Part shown: positions 38,836-49,999 of the stretch, piece after piece
Layout: each line of letters opens with the position of its first letter
Position numbering within the stretch: the stretch's first letter is position 1
Assembly (NCBI GenBank): GCA_028287115.1
Contig: JAQBQF010000220.1
Location: 1 to 64,000, forward strand
From: Myxococcales bacterium
GTDB taxonomy: Bacteria > Myxococcota_A > Polyangia > Haliangiales > Haliangiaceae
Direction: 5' to 3'
DNA: 64,000 nucleotides
The notes under the pieces: generated by a model
What the model was told of the DNA's origin: nothing
The model's database searches: none
What the model saw: the letters and a program-made list of their open reading frames with translations, nothing else
Made by a program: the position numbers and the translations under genes

Positions 38836-40206
38836 ATGACCGGCGACGGAATCGACGAGCTCGCGCGGACCGCGACCGCCGTGGCTGACGCGGGCACCGA
38901 GACGCCGCCCGTGGTCGGTACGGTGGGCCGGTATCGGCTCGAGCGCGTACTCGGCAGCGGCGCGATGGGCGTCGTACACGCGGCCTACGATCCCGAGCTC
39001 GAGCGGCGGGTCGCGCTCAAGGTGTTGCGCTCGGTCGGCGGCGAAGATGCGCGAGCGCGGCTGTTGCGGGAAGCACGCGCGATGGCGCGGCTCAAGCACC
39101 CGAACGTCGCGGTCGTTCACGAGATCGGTACCGTCGACGATCGCGATTATGTCGCGATGGAGCTGGTCGACGGAGACTCGCTCGCCGATTGGCTTCGGGG
39201 TGGCGCGCGAACGATCGACGAGCGACTCGACGCGATGATCGCGGCCGGTCGCGGTCTCGCAGCGGCACATGCCGCGGGACTCGTTCATCGCGACTTCAAG
39301 CCTCACAACGTGCTGCGCAGCCGCGAGGGCCAGATCCTCGTCACGGATTTTGGGCTCGCACGCAGTCTCGATGCCGCCGACATGTCGCCGGGCGGGCGGC
39401 CGGCGGCCGATCCACCGAGCTCGATCGCGACGTTGACCGCGACAGGCTCGTTCGTCGGCACGCCGGCCTACATGGCGCCCGAGCAATGGCACGGTAGCAA
39501 GATCGGCCCGGCGACCGATCAATTCGCATTCTGCGTCACGGTCTGGGAGGCGCTCGCCGGGCGGCGACCGTTCTCGGCCGACAGCCTCGACGAGCTTCGC
39601 AAGCAGATCGAGCGTGGCCCGGGCGACCTCGACACTTCCGGCTTGCCGCGGCGGCTACGGCCGATCTTGCGTCGAGGCCTCGATCCCGATCCCGCGCACC
39701 GCTGGCCGAGCATGGGCGAGCTCCTCGAAGCGATCCGACGCGCGCGCCGGTCACGGCTGTGGATTCCGGCCACGGCGGTCGCGGTCGTCGCGCTCGCGAT
39801 CGCTGCGGTGCTAGTCACCGGCAGCTCGCCGCAACGCGAGCAGCCGAACCAGATCGATCCGCGAGTCCTGCAATTCACGAAGATCGCCGGCGGCCACGTG
39901 ACGGCACCGCAACAGGCGATCGATGGCTTGATCGCCGCGCTCAAGACCAAGACCGGTGCGCGGTTCGTTCCCGCTGCCGAAGGCGATGAGCTCGTCGGCT
40001 ACAAGCTGTACACGATCCGCTCGGGCACGTTCTTCGACGCCGTCGGCTTGCAAAACGGCGACGTGCTCACCGCGATCGATGGCCAACATGTCGACACGCC
40101 GGAGCACCTGCAGCACGCACTCGACACGCTCGGGCCGCGTCCGAAGCTGACGCTCGACATCGAGCGGTCCGGCGATGACATGACGCTCTTCATCGAAGCC
40201 CGGTGA
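38836..40206 (+). CDS. Ser/Thr protein kinase with membrane helix and GspC-like PDZ domain
   Basis: A 456-residue kinase. The N-terminal catalytic domain (about 33-300) has the glycine loop LGSGAMGVV, K62, HRDFKPHN (D153), DFG (D171) and GTPAYMAPEQ, so it should be active. A single membrane helix (about 308-328) leads to a short extracytoplasmic part whose last 70 residues (YTIRSGTFFDAVGLQNGDVL, TLDIERSGDDMTLFIE) look like the PDZ domain of type II secretion protein GspC. The ATG at 38836 is preferred; longer frames upstream run through antisense DNA. It converges with the signalling operon that ends at 40210. Confidence 0.9.
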   Translation: MTGDGIDELARTATAVADAGTETPPVVGTVGRYRLERVLGSGAMGVVHAAYDPELERRVALKVLRSVGGEDARARLLREARAMARLKHPNVAVVHEIGTVDDRDYVAMELVDGDSLADWLRGGARTIDERLDAMIAAGRGLAAAHAAGLVHRDFKPHNVLRSREGQILVTDFGLARSLDAADMSPGGRPAADPPSSIATLTATGSFVGTPAYMAPEQWHGSKIGPATDQFAFCVTVWEALAGRRPFSADSLDELRKQIERGPGDLDTSGLPRRLRPILRRGLDPDPAHRWPSMGELLEAIRRARRSRLWIPATAVAVVALAIAAVLVTGSSPQREQPNQIDPRVLQFTKIAGGHVTAPQQAIDGLIAALKTKTGARFVPAAEGDELVGYKLYTIRSGTFFDAVGLQNGDVLTAIDGQHVDTPEHLQHALDTLGPRPKLTLDIERSGDDMTLFIEAR

Positions 40207-40209
40207 CCG

Positions 40210-42432
40210 TTACTTCGCGCGCTGGTCGTAGACGCCATCCCAATCGCCAGGCGGCGGCTGCTCGGCGAGCACGGCGCAGCGCTCGGCCATCGTTTCGGCG
40301 ACCGGATCGTCGGCGAGCACCGCGAACGCCTGTTTCGCCGCCGCGAAGTCGCGCTTGCGATACGCCGCGAGCGCCTCGGCGAACCGCGTGTCGACGGGCT
40401 TCCCGACCCGGCCGAGCAGCTCGTAGACCGGCGCGGCGCCGGCACGGCCTTTGACGCGCACGAGATCGATCTCGCGAAACACGAACGCGGGCCCGGCGGC
40501 ACGAACGGTCGCTTCGGTGACGAGGATGCCGACGCCGTATTCCTTCGTCAGGCCTTCGAGCCGCGCGCCGAGGTTCACCTGATCGCCGAGCACCGTGTAA
40601 TCGAAGCGCGCAGCGGTACCCATGTTGCCGACCGCCATCGCGCCGGTGTTGACGCCGATACCGATCGCGATCTGCGGCTTGCCCTCCGCCGTCCACTTCT
40701 TGTTGAGCGCGACGAGTGCGTCCTGCATCCGCAACGCGACCTCGCACGCGCGTGCCGCGTGATCCGGCACGTCGACGGGCGCGGCCCAGATCGCCATCAC
40801 CGCGTCGCCGATGTATTTGTCGAGCGTACCGCCCGACTCGAGCACGAGCTCGGTCATGGGCGTCAGGTACTCGCCGAGGAAGCTCATCAGCGCCTCGGGG
40901 CCCATCCCCTCGGAGAACGACGAGAAGCCGCGAATATCGGAGAACAGCACCGTGAGCTCTTTGCGCTCGCCGCCGAGCTTGGCGCGCGAAGGATCCGCGA
41001 GGATCCGATCGACGACGGTCTTGCTGACGTAGCGCGAGAACACGTTGCGCAGGTTTGCCTTCTCGCGGCCCTCCGTCGCGAGACCGCCGATCGTCGCAGC
41101 GACCAACACGACGATGCCCATCGCGATCGGGGCCGCGACCGCGACGATCGTACCGTGCTCGAACATCACGAATGCGATCACGCAATACGTCGCGATCCCG
41201 AGCAGCGCGGCGATCGGCGGTGCCCACGCGCGGCGGCGAATCCGGCGCAGCTGCGCGGCGATCACGAGCGCGCACAGCCCGAGCGTCGCGAGGATCGTCG
41301 TGCCCGGCCCGGCGAGCTTCATCAGCCGCCCTGCGAGCACGTTCTCGGTCAGGGTCGCGTGAAGCTCGACGCCGTCGGCGATCGCATCGAGTGGCGTCGT
41401 GATCTTGTCCGCCGATGCGAACGTGAAGCCGGCGAACACGAGCTTTCCGGCGAGCGCGGATTTCGGCGCGGTCCCGGCGAGCACGTCGGCCGCGGAGACC
41501 CGTGCGAGCTGTCCGCGCCCGAGCATGTCGAGCGAGGCCGACGCCGCCTTGCCGATCGGCAACGCGCGACCGCCGGCGACGAGCACGTCGTCACCGACGA
41601 GGTACAGCGTGTTCCCGGACTTGCCGAGCTCGGCCAGCGCGACCGCCAGCCCGAGCGGCATGTAATGGCGGCCGCCGTACTCGATCGCGAGCGGCACTCG
41701 CCGCGTCACGCTGTCGGGATCGCGAAACGTATTGAGCGCACCGGCACCGGCTGCGCCGTGCGCGATCTCGGGCAACGTGAACTCGACGCTGACGCTATGG
41801 ATCGGCCTGCGTCCGCCGCCACCTCCCGCGTCGGCGACCTCACCATGACGCGCGAACACGAGCTGCGGCGGCTCGGTATCCTCGGCAGGTCCTTTGCCCT
41901 GCCGAAAGAACGCACCGAGGTAGACGCGCTTGCTCTCGGCGATCGCTGCCGCGAGCGTCTCGTCGCCGCGGAGCTCCTCGGCGATCGCCGCGAGCAACTG
42001 CTGGAGGACCCAGACCTGGTGCTCCGCGGTCGCGGCGGCCGGCGGCTCGGGGGTGGCTGCGACATCGGCGGCACGCACGCGTGCGGTCAGCTCGTCGGGA
42101 AGGATCACCTCGGGCGCGCTGAAGAATAGATCGAGCGCGATCACCTTCACGTCGTAACGAGACAGCGCGCGAATCAGCTTGGCCCAGCCGCGCCGCGTCT
42201 GAAACACCTCCGGATAGCGTTCGCGCGTCGCGTCATCGAGGCCGACGATCACGACGCGATCGCTCTCGGGTGCGCGCGGACCACGCATCCGAAACCGCGC
42301 GTCGATCGAGAGCCCTTCGAGGGCATCGAGCCCCGGCAGCGCCGTCATCCAGAGGTGCACCGCGAGCAGGCCGAGCACGGCGATCGTCGCGGCGATCGCC
42401 GTCAAGAACGGAACGTTGCGAGCCCGTTTCAT
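40210..42432 (-). CDS. CHASE2-domain adenylate cyclase
   Basis: A 740-residue membrane protein: an N-terminal helix, a periplasmic CHASE2 sensor (about 35-390, starting ALEGLSIDARFRMRGPR with VVIVGLDDATRERYPEVF), three membrane helices (about 395-470), and a class III cyclase domain (about 500-680). The cyclase shows LFSDIRGFSSFSEGM (metal aspartate), DKYIGDAVMAIWAAP and the VNTGAMAVGNMG loop. The metal-binding aspartates are present. After the cyclase, a TPR-like tail (about 690-735). It is the last gene of the FIST operon; its ATG overlaps the preceding kinase stop (ATGA). It would make cAMP in response to an envelope signal. Confidence 0.92.
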   Translation of the reverse strand: MKRARNVPFLTAIAATIAVLGLLAVHLWMTALPGLDALEGLSIDARFRMRGPRAPESDRVVIVGLDDATRERYPEVFQTRRGWAKLIRALSRYDVKVIALDLFFSAPEVILPDELTARVRAADVAATPEPPAAATAEHQVWVLQQLLAAIAEELRGDETLAAAIAESKRVYLGAFFRQGKGPAEDTEPPQLVFARHGEVADAGGGGGRRPIHSVSVEFTLPEIAHGAAGAGALNTFRDPDSVTRRVPLAIEYGGRHYMPLGLAVALAELGKSGNTLYLVGDDVLVAGGRALPIGKAASASLDMLGRGQLARVSAADVLAGTAPKSALAGKLVFAGFTFASADKITTPLDAIADGVELHATLTENVLAGRLMKLAGPGTTILATLGLCALVIAAQLRRIRRRAWAPPIAALLGIATYCVIAFVMFEHGTIVAVAAPIAMGIVVLVAATIGGLATEGREKANLRNVFSRYVSKTVVDRILADPSRAKLGGERKELTVLFSDIRGFSSFSEGMGPEALMSFLGEYLTPMTELVLESGGTLDKYIGDAVMAIWAAPVDVPDHAARACEVALRMQDALVALNKKWTAEGKPQIAIGIGVNTGAMAVGNMGTAARFDYTVLGDQVNLGARLEGLTKEYGVGILVTEATVRAAGPAFVFREIDLVRVKGRAGAAPVYELLGRVGKPVDTRFAEALAAYRKRDFAAAKQAFAVLADDPVAETMAERCAVLAEQPPPGDWDGVYDQRAK

Positions 42433-43532
42433 CGCGGCTGTGGAATCCGCACGCAGAATGCCGCGCCGCGCGGCTCCCGATCCTCGACCCAGATCGAGCC
42501 GCCGTGCGCTTCGACCGCCAACTTGCAGAACGCGAGCCCGAGGCCGTGGCCGCCGCCTTTGTGGCTGTCGAGTGTGACGCCGCTCTCGAAGATCCGATCG
42601 ACGTCGGCCTCCGGAATCCCAGGCCCCTCGTCGAGCACGCGCACGAGCAAATCGCCGGCCTGGACCCGCGCTTCGATCCGGACCTCGCTGCCTTTCGGCG
42701 CGTGCTTGACCGCGTTGTGCACGAGGTTCTGCAGCATCCGGCGTAGCAGCTCGCGATCGGCGATCGTCGAAGCGACCTGCGAATCGATGTTGATCACGAC
42801 GCCCGTCCAGCGCCCGAACCCGCGCAGCGACGAGGCGACCTCCGTCGCGAGCCCCGCCACATCGAACGACTCGAGATCGATCGTCAACGCAGCCGCTTCG
42901 GCGCGCGACAAGTCGAGCAAGTCTCGCGCGGTCCGATCGACATGTGTCGCCGCCACCAAGATGTCTTCGACCGCATCGCCGAGCTCGCCCGGGAAGCTCG
43001 CGAGCCGCAACAGCTCCGCGTTCGCCATGATGCCGACGAGCGGCCCTTTGAGATCGTGCGCGATGAGCTCGCTCATCCGGCGCTTGTCCCGCTCGAGACG
43101 CTGCATCTGCTCGTTGTGTTCCGCCAGCGCGCGCATCGCGTTCCGCAGCTCGAGCGCCGTCTCGTGCTGGCGGATCAGTGCCTTCGCGCGCAGCAGCAGC
43201 TCGGACCGATGAAACGGCTTCGCGAGCAAGTCGTCGGCGCCGGCCTCGAGGGCAGGGGCGGTCGCCTCGCGATCGCCGAGCGCGGTCAAGAACAGCACCG
43301 GCGTGTCCGCCATCGTCGGATCGACGCGAATCTGCCGGCACGTCTCGAAGCCGCCGAGCCCGGGCATCAGCACGTCGAGCACGACCAGATCGACGGGCTG
43401 CTTCGCCATGAGCTCGAGCGCTTCTTCGCCGCTCGCCGCCGCGACCACCTCGTAGCCGGCGGCTTCGAGATGGCCCTGGGCGACCAGCCGATTCTGCCAA
43501 GAATCGTCGACGACGAGCACGCGCTGGGTCAT
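42429..43532 (-). CDS. Receiver-histidine kinase
   Basis: A 367-residue protein with a receiver first (D53 in VVLDVLMPGLGG, K in LLAKPFH), then a coiled helical linker, a HisKA domain (H159 in LIAHDLKGPL) and an ATPase domain (NLVHNAVKHA, DEGPGIPE, GGGHGLGLAF). No membrane segment, so it is cytoplasmic and probably controlled by phosphorylation of its own receiver. It overlaps its neighbours by four bases on both sides. Confidence 0.92.
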   Translation of the reverse strand: MTQRVLVVDDSWQNRLVAQGHLEAAGYEVVAAASGEEALELMAKQPVDLVVLDVLMPGLGGFETCRQIRVDPTMADTPVLFLTALGDREATAPALEAGADDLLAKPFHRSELLLRAKALIRQHETALELRNAMRALAEHNEQMQRLERDKRRMSELIAHDLKGPLVGIMANAELLRLASFPGELGDAVEDILVAATHVDRTARDLLDLSRAEAAALTIDLESFDVAGLATEVASSLRGFGRWTGVVINIDSQVASTIADRELLRRMLQNLVHNAVKHAPKGSEVRIEARVQAGDLLVRVLDEGPGIPEADVDRIFESGVTLDSHKGGGHGLGLAFCKLAVEAHGGSIWVEDREPRGAAFCVRIPQPR

Positions 43533-43881
43533 CGCACGTACTCCTCGACCGTCGCCGCGAACGTTCGCACGTCGATCGGCTTGCTCATGTACGCCGTGAA
43601 GCCTTGCTTCAAGAACCGCTCGCGATCGCCTTGCATCGCGGACGCGGTCAACGCGATCACCGGCAGTTGCGCGTCGTCCGCGCGGATCTCGTGCAGAAAC
43701 GCCTCGCCGCCACCACCCGGAATATTGATATCGAGCAGCACGATCTCGGGCCGTTGTACGAGCTGCATACGCGCCGACGAGACGCCGTCGGCGGTCAACA
43801 CGTCATGCCCGTGCATCATCAGCACGTCGCACACGATGCGCTGGCTCCACGGATCATCTTCGACCACGAGAATCTTCGCCA

Positions 43882-43885
<4 letters not shown>
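43529..43885 (-). CDS. Single-domain response regulator (CheY-like)
   Basis: A 118-residue stand-alone receiver (D52 in VLLDINIPGGGG, DD at residues 10-11, K in YMSKPID). It carries no output domain, so it acts as a phosphate shuttle between the two kinases of the operon or binds a target protein. It starts at one of two adjacent ATGs; the first overlaps the upstream kinase stop. Confidence 0.93.
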
Positions 43886-45224
<1,339 letters not shown>

Positions 45225-45228
<4 letters not shown>

Positions 45229-46355
45229 GGCGCCTCGGACAGCACGGTCAACGTCATCGTCTGGTTGTGCAGATCGCAGCGGCCGGTCGTGTGCGGCGAA
45301 ATCTCGCCGTACGAGTAAAAGCCGATCTGCTTCGTCCCTTGCGGCAACGTCTCGAGCGTCGCTTCCGTCTCTTCCTCGGTCCGTTCACCGAGCACGAGCC
45401 GCCGTCCGACGCAGCTGATCGCGATCGACAGCGAAGGCCCCTCGGAATTCTTCATCGCCGCCTCACCCGCGGCCTGCGCACCCAAGATGAGCCGATCGAA
45501 GTTCGCGCGCATCAGCTTGGCGTACGCGCCGGTCGGAATGTCGCCGGCAAACGTCATCGACTGGGTCTCCTCGTCGACCGACAGCACGGTGCGCACGACG
45601 CTGTTCGCGTCACTCGTCGATCCGCGCAGCGCGAGCGGAAACAGCAGCGCCGATCCGGGCAATCCCGCCGCGCGCTCGCCCAGATACTCCTTGTACAAGC
45701 CGAGTGCGGGCTTGTCGTCGAGCGTATACAGCACGTTGCCCACCGAGCGCGTCACGACCCGCTCCGGCCCGAACGTATCCCAACCGCCTTTACTGCCATG
45801 ACCGATGCGCACGCGGTCGCCGTACAACCCGACCGCCACGACGCCGTTCGTCTCGGGCTTGCCGTTCGCGAGCACCCACGTTCGACCAAACTTGTCGCCA
45901 TCGCCCGCGAGCCCGCCCGTCACGACGACCTCCTCGGGCAACTCCGAGTTGAGCCCGCGCACGAGCTCGGAGCCGTTGACGTGCAAGCCCTCGGACAACA
46001 CGAGGACGGCGCGCAGATCCGGCGCGCGCAACTGGTCGGCGATCTTGACGCCGGCGGCGTAGGAGTCTTCGACGGACCCGAGTCGCGTCGCGGCATGCCT
46101 GACACGCGTCGCGCCAAATCGCACGGCGGCGACCATGATCGACTCGTCGCGCACGCGCGTGTGATCGATCTCGCCGGACGTCGAGCAGCCGATCACGGCA
46201 CTCTGCGGATAGGCGCGCGCGAGCTCGGCGAGGAGCTCGGGCCGGTCGTGATACGACGGAGCGGCGAACGCGATGATCATCGTGTTCGCGGAGTCGAGTG
46301 CCGGAAAGGCCTCCGACCATGCGCCCTTCGCATAGCGAAACGTTGCGAGCTCCAT
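45225..46355 (-). CDS. FIST-domain sensory protein
   Basis: A 376-residue soluble protein of the FIST family (N-terminal FIST_N about 30-220; C-terminal FIST_C about 225-370). Diagnostic segments are AVIGCSTSGEI, VVVTGGLAGDGDKF and YKEYLGERAAGLP. FIST proteins sense small molecules, suspected to be amino acids, and occur with kinases and cyclases. It is the first gene of the five-gene operon. No signal peptide is visible, so sensing occurs in the cytoplasm. Confidence 0.92.
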
Positions 46356-46554
46356 GATTCCCCCAGCGCCGATGCCCGATCGGATCCTCGCCTCATCCTA
46401 CTCTCGCGTCGCCCAAGGCCGCTGCAACCCCGCCAACTAGGGGTGAATGCGGCTGCTTTTCGGGATCTAAGCAAAGCCTTTGCTGTTGACGCGACCCCGG
46501 GCCCATGGCACAAAGCCCTCGGTTCGGCTCGCTGCTGGCCGACTGACAACTTGA

Positions 46555-46609
<55 letters not shown>

Positions 46610-46628
<19 letters not shown>

Positions 46629-47092
46629 CTACTTGCGAACACCTGAGAATCCCTGGAGGAGCTACCGCTTCCAGGGATTCGACGGTTTCGGGCTCCGAAG
46701 TCGCTCAGCAAGATGTGAGCGCCGAGATCGCAACTCGCGTACGGGCCTTCCTCGTCCACGGTGCACTTGATGACGCCGTCCTCCAGGTACTGGCGCAGCA
46801 TGTCGCGCCCCCGCTCGTGGTCGGTGTTCATGAGCTGCCGCGCGTCCTGAGAGAGCGCGCTCAGGTCATCGATGCTCGGCAGCGCGATCGGGACTCGTGA
46901 CTCTTCGATCAGCTCCGCGATCTCGGCCTTCTCGGTGCGCGCATAGGCTTCCAGGTCGCGCATGGTCGACACGACGTACTCGGATTTGTCACCGGTCGCG
47001 ATGAAGTCGATCAGACCTTTGATCTTCAGCTCGGTGCGCTGAAGTCGCTCGCGGCGCTCGCCGATCTGCGTCTGCCGAGCAGGCCCGGGCAC
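46610..47092 (-). pseudogene. C-terminal remnant of a large serine recombinase
   Basis: A 160-residue frame that looks like the C-terminal part of a serine integrase: a coiled helical region (ERRERLQRTELKIKGLIDFI, MRDLEAYARTEKAEIAELI) and the later GRDMLRQYLEDGVIKCTVDEEG. The N-terminal catalytic resolvase and zinc-ribbon domains are missing; the frame closes at a stop (47102-47104) just upstream of the GTG start. It ends antisense to the tRNA 3' end. The position beside a tRNA fits an integrase that used the tRNA as its site. Confidence 0.55.
46647..46680. terminator. 11-bp perfect hairpin downstream of tRNA-Met
   Basis: GAATCCCTGGA (46647-46657) and TCCAGGGATTC (46670-46680) form a stem with a 12-base loop, 18 bases after the tRNA. 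It fits a terminator for the tRNA, though no T-tract follows, or a site for a recombinase. Confidence 0.5.
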
Positions 47093-47246
47093 GAGCTGCC
47101 ACTAGCGAGCGAATTCGCTCGTTGGTCCGTCTGTATTTCGGCGCGCGAGGAACCCTCGACGATTCGCGACGACGGACCCACGCGCACCTACGTACGTCAT
47201 CCCGATCGTAGCCCCGACACCTCGGGCTATGAGTGCGCGATGAGGA

Positions 47247-48302
47247 TCAGTTGCGGCGGGACTGTTTGCGCTCGCGGGGCTCGGTCGATGCAGCCGCCGT
47301 GTTCACACTCGACGATGTCAGCATCGCCCGGATTCGCTCGATGTGGACCTGGGTGTCTTTCGCGCGTTGGGCCGTGGACGTCGACGCTTTCGAACCCTCT
47401 CGGAGAATGATGCTGTTCAAGAGGTTCTTTCGCTCCTCGAACATCCGCAGCGCGGTCCACAATGTCTCTTCGATCTTCTCCGACTGGCTGGCCAAGAGCG
47501 CCGACTGGGTGAACGAGTGGCCCGTGTGACAGCGGTAGCGTGCCTGCTCGGGCGCATCCATTTCCCACAGCACGCCTCCGCAGTTCGGGCAGTTGTACGG
47601 CACCTGCTCGCCAAGCCCATTGACCTCGTCGACGTCGCTGAGGACCCGCTCAGCGATCTCCGCTTCGATCTGGATGTCCTTCGGCACGGCCTTCCGCTTG
47701 GCGCTGTGCTCGCGACTTAGCTGTTCGAGGAGTCCGCCCATCGCCGCAAGCGGCACGTGGTGATCGATCTCGGCGTTGTCGAGCGCGCTCTGCGGCATTC
47801 CAGGATACTTCGCGTCCGCCGGATCCTGCACGACGGTGACGCCGCCGCACTTCTTGATCGCGATCATCCCGGAGGTTCCGTCATCGAGCATCCCGGTCAA
47901 CACGACGCCGATCACCTTCGGACCGTGCGAGACAGCGGCAGAGCGAAACAGCGGATCGATCGCCGGCCGGCTCCTGTTCTCACGTGCGCCTTTGGTAACG
48001 AGGATCGTCCGTTCCTTGACCAACATGTGGTGGTCCGGCGGCGCGATGTAGATCGAGCCTCGCTTGAACGACTCGCCGTCTTCCGCGAGCTTGCATTCAA
48101 ACGCCTCGTGCTTGCGCAACTGGTGGAGCAAGGCGTCGCCGTTCGACTCGGCCGACATGTGCTGCACGATGAAGATCGACGCGCGCAGGTCGGACCGTAG
48201 TTGACCGATCAACTGGTCGAGCGCAGCGAGACCTCCCGCTGACGTTCCGATGACGATGATGTTCCGGCCCGGCTCAACCATGCTCGGCAATCCCCCGGTC
48301 AT
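47247..48302 (-). CDS. CheB-type protein-glutamate methylesterase without receiver
   Basis: A 351-residue protein. The methylesterase domain is complete: GTSAGGLAAL (nucleophile serine), VQHMSAESNG (histidine) and LTGMLDDGTSG (aspartate). There is no N-terminal receiver, unlike classical CheB; the C-terminus carries a zinc-binding segment (PNCGGVLWEM to RCHTGHSFT) and a helical tail. No CheR or chemoreceptor is in the window. The ATG at 48302 overlaps the upstream stop (ATGA); a second ATG lies at 48281. Confidence 0.9.
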   Translation of the reverse strand: MTGGLPSMVEPGRNIIVIGTSAGGLAALDQLIGQLRSDLRASIFIVQHMSAESNGDALLHQLRKHEAFECKLAEDGESFKRGSIYIAPPDHHMLVKERTILVTKGARENRSRPAIDPLFRSAAVSHGPKVIGVVLTGMLDDGTSGMIAIKKCGGVTVVQDPADAKYPGMPQSALDNAEIDHHVPLAAMGGLLEQLSREHSAKRKAVPKDIQIEAEIAERVLSDVDEVNGLGEQVPYNCPNCGGVLWEMDAPEQARYRCHTGHSFTQSALLASQSEKIEETLWTALRMFEERKNLLNSIILREGSKASTSTAQRAKDTQVHIERIRAMLTSSSVNTAAASTEPRERKQSRRN

Positions 48303-48958
48303 GTCTTCGTAGCTGTTGTGGCGTCGGAGTTGGATGAAACGTCGAGTAGGTCGCGCATCTGTTCCAGGTTTCGCCCAAGCATCTCGACGGACGCTCCGCC
48401 TGTGCCGATCTTCCCCGAGCGAAGCATCGCAAAGATCGCAAGCGAACCGCTCACCAGGCGTCGGAGTTTCTCGTCGCTGGAGACCGCGGTTGAAGCCGTG
48501 GCCGGAAGATCCGATTTCGCGTCCTCGCTCCATGCGGTCACGGCCGCAGCGATGGCGTTGTCGAGACAACGATTCAACGTGTGGAAATCGGCAACGCTGA
48601 TCGGCGCCCCTAGCTCGACGGCCAGCTCGGTGACCGCCTGGCAGACGTCGCCATAGTCGTGCACCACCTCTTCGACCGAGAACCCGAGTTCGAGCAAGTC
48701 ATGACCATGCAGCGCCGCGGTCTTCGCGATGTCCGGGTTCGTCGGCGGATTTGCATCCGCTTGCTGCGAAGGGTCTCGCTTCGCCTCGTCCTCAAGCGCG
48801 CCTCGCAGCTGGTCCAAGAAGAGATGCACACCGTGCTTCGCTTCAAGCCCCTTGGGTCGGGGCCCCGCGTTCCGCCTCGCGACCTTCCCTCTGGTCATCG
48901 AGACGAGCTTGTCGTGGTTCGTCTTGATGAAGCCCTGAAGCGACGTGACGTTTTCCAT
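48299..48958 (-). CDS. Histidine-kinase-like protein lacking phospho-acceptor and ATPase
   Basis: About 219 residues from the ATG at 48958 (an ATG at 48982 is also possible). It resembles the sensory N-terminus found in many myxobacterial kinases (HGHDLLELGFSVEEVVHDYGDVCQAVTELA, DFHTLNRCLDNAIAAAVTAW). The segment that should hold the dimerisation histidine reads EKLRRLVSGSL with no H, and the protein ends soon after (GTGGASVEMLGRNLEQMRDLL) with no ATPase domain. It therefore cannot autophosphorylate and is probably an adaptor. It overlaps cheB, so the two are one operon. Confidence 0.75.
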   Translation of the reverse strand: MENVTSLQGFIKTNHDKLVSMTRGKVARRNAGPRPKGLEAKHGVHLFLDQLRGALEDEAKRDPSQQADANPPTNPDIAKTAALHGHDLLELGFSVEEVVHDYGDVCQAVTELAVELGAPISVADFHTLNRCLDNAIAAAVTAWSEDAKSDLPATASTAVSSDEKLRRLVSGSLAIFAMLRSGKIGTGGASVEMLGRNLEQMRDLLDVSSNSDATTATKT

Positions 48959-49590
48959 GGGGGCGTGCCGTTGCGGATGCATGGTGGGAACTCGCAAATG
49001 CAACGCATGTGCCCCGTTAGCTCGCTCCGACCAACCACTGTTCGCAAGCAACGTGTGCGCCCGCGCCTCCGGCAGGAGCGCGGGCGCTCACGCGAGCGCT
49101 CAGGCTCATGTTCACGGAGCTGACACGGCTCCTCGATCAGGGTGGCTCCCTGAATTGGGTTGATCTTAAGGGTGAAGCATCCGTCCTAGATCCGACGTGC
49201 GGCGCAGGAGTCTTGCTCGTCGCTGCGGCTCGACACTTCAAGCCGCCTCTCTGGATCGTCGCCGACCGAATTCACGGCCGCGATCTCGGTCGCCCATCCT
49301 GCGTCGGTTTTGAAATGCGGACGCAGCTCACGCGCATCGTGCGCGAACATGCCCGTAAACGATCGAGCGAGCCGCGAGAGCATCGCGCGCGACCTCAGTC
49401 CACGCACACGATCAGCCGAAAAAGCTCGTCGATCCACGTGCCTAGCGTTGCTGCGTCGTCCCCCGCTACGAAGACGAAACCCGCCTCCTGCTCAGGCGGG
49501 TTTCGCATTTCCGGAATCCTCGCGGATGAGCGACCCGCTCCATTTCGAGACGTCGGTCGAGCTTGTTGGCCCGAGGTACGATCGTCCGCG
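48959..49590. other. 632-base region with terminator and no convincing gene
   Basis: I see no supported gene. A strong terminator lies at 49475-49505. A 16-mer TCCCCCGCTACGAAGA just before it (49459-49474) recurs near 60678, which may be chance. The stretch 49108-49590 is open in one frame but reads as unlike protein until the DUF5655 start. Confidence 0.5.
49475..49505. terminator. Strong bidirectional-type terminator
   Basis: CGAAACCCGCCT (49475-49486) pairs perfectly with AGGCGGGTTTCG (49494-49505) over 12 bp with a 7-base loop. It is flanked by short A- and T-rich edges inside the stem, so it can end transcription from either side. Confidence 0.75.
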
Positions 49591-49998
49591 ATGGCCTGGA
49601 CGTGCCCGGACTGCGATCGTCCCTTCGTGACTCGGCGCGCGCACGTGTGCGAGCCAGGTCTCCCGGTCACATACTGGCTCGGCGAACGTCCGGATGGCCA
49701 GCGGGAGGCCGCCGCCGCGATCATCGAGCTCGCGCGCGGGATCGCGGGCATCACTGTCGAGGCGGTCAGCATCGGCGTGCTGATCAAGCGGCACCGCTCG
49801 ATCGTCGAGCTGCGGCCGAAGACGAAGTGGCTCCAGCTCTCGGTGATCGCCCGCCGGCCGCTGCCCGACAGCGCGCGGGCGCGGGTCGCGCGGGTCGTCC
49901 ACTGGGGCAAGGACATGACCGCGTACTTCGTGCGTCTCACCGCTGCGCCAGACGTCGATCGCGCGATGCGTGTATGGCTTCGCGAGGCGTTGCGCTAG
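49591..49998 (+). CDS. DUF5655-domain protein with zinc-ribbon start
   Basis: A 135-residue protein: a zinc ribbon (CPDCDRPFVTRRAHVC) followed by a DUF5655 domain with SIVELRPKTKWLQLSVIA and the C-terminal FVRLTAAPDVDRAMRVWL. DUF5655 proteins are small and of unknown role. The ATG at 49591 fits the zinc ribbon as N-terminus; the longer frame upstream does not resemble the family. A hairpin lies just after the stop. Confidence 0.8.
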   Translation: MAWTCPDCDRPFVTRRAHVCEPGLPVTYWLGERPDGQREAAAAIIELARGIAGITVEAVSIGVLIKRHRSIVELRPKTKWLQLSVIARRPLPDSARARVARVVHWGKDMTAYFVRLTAAPDVDRAMRVWLREALR

Positions 49999-49999
49999 C

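Noticed and set aside
40210..43500. A single 1,096-codon fusion of the cyclase with upstream sequence
   Set aside because: The upstream part is an out-of-frame translation of the receiver-kinase gene; the ATG at 42432 is the natural start.
49459..49474. 16-mer TCCCCCGCTACGAAGA shared with about 60678
   Set aside because: A single shared 16-mer in 64 kb is compatible with chance in GC-rich DNA; the flanks differ.
49108..49590. N-terminal extension of the DUF5655 protein
   Set aside because: The frame is open but crosses a strong terminator hairpin and lacks protein-like features; the zinc ribbon starts naturally at the ATG at 49591.
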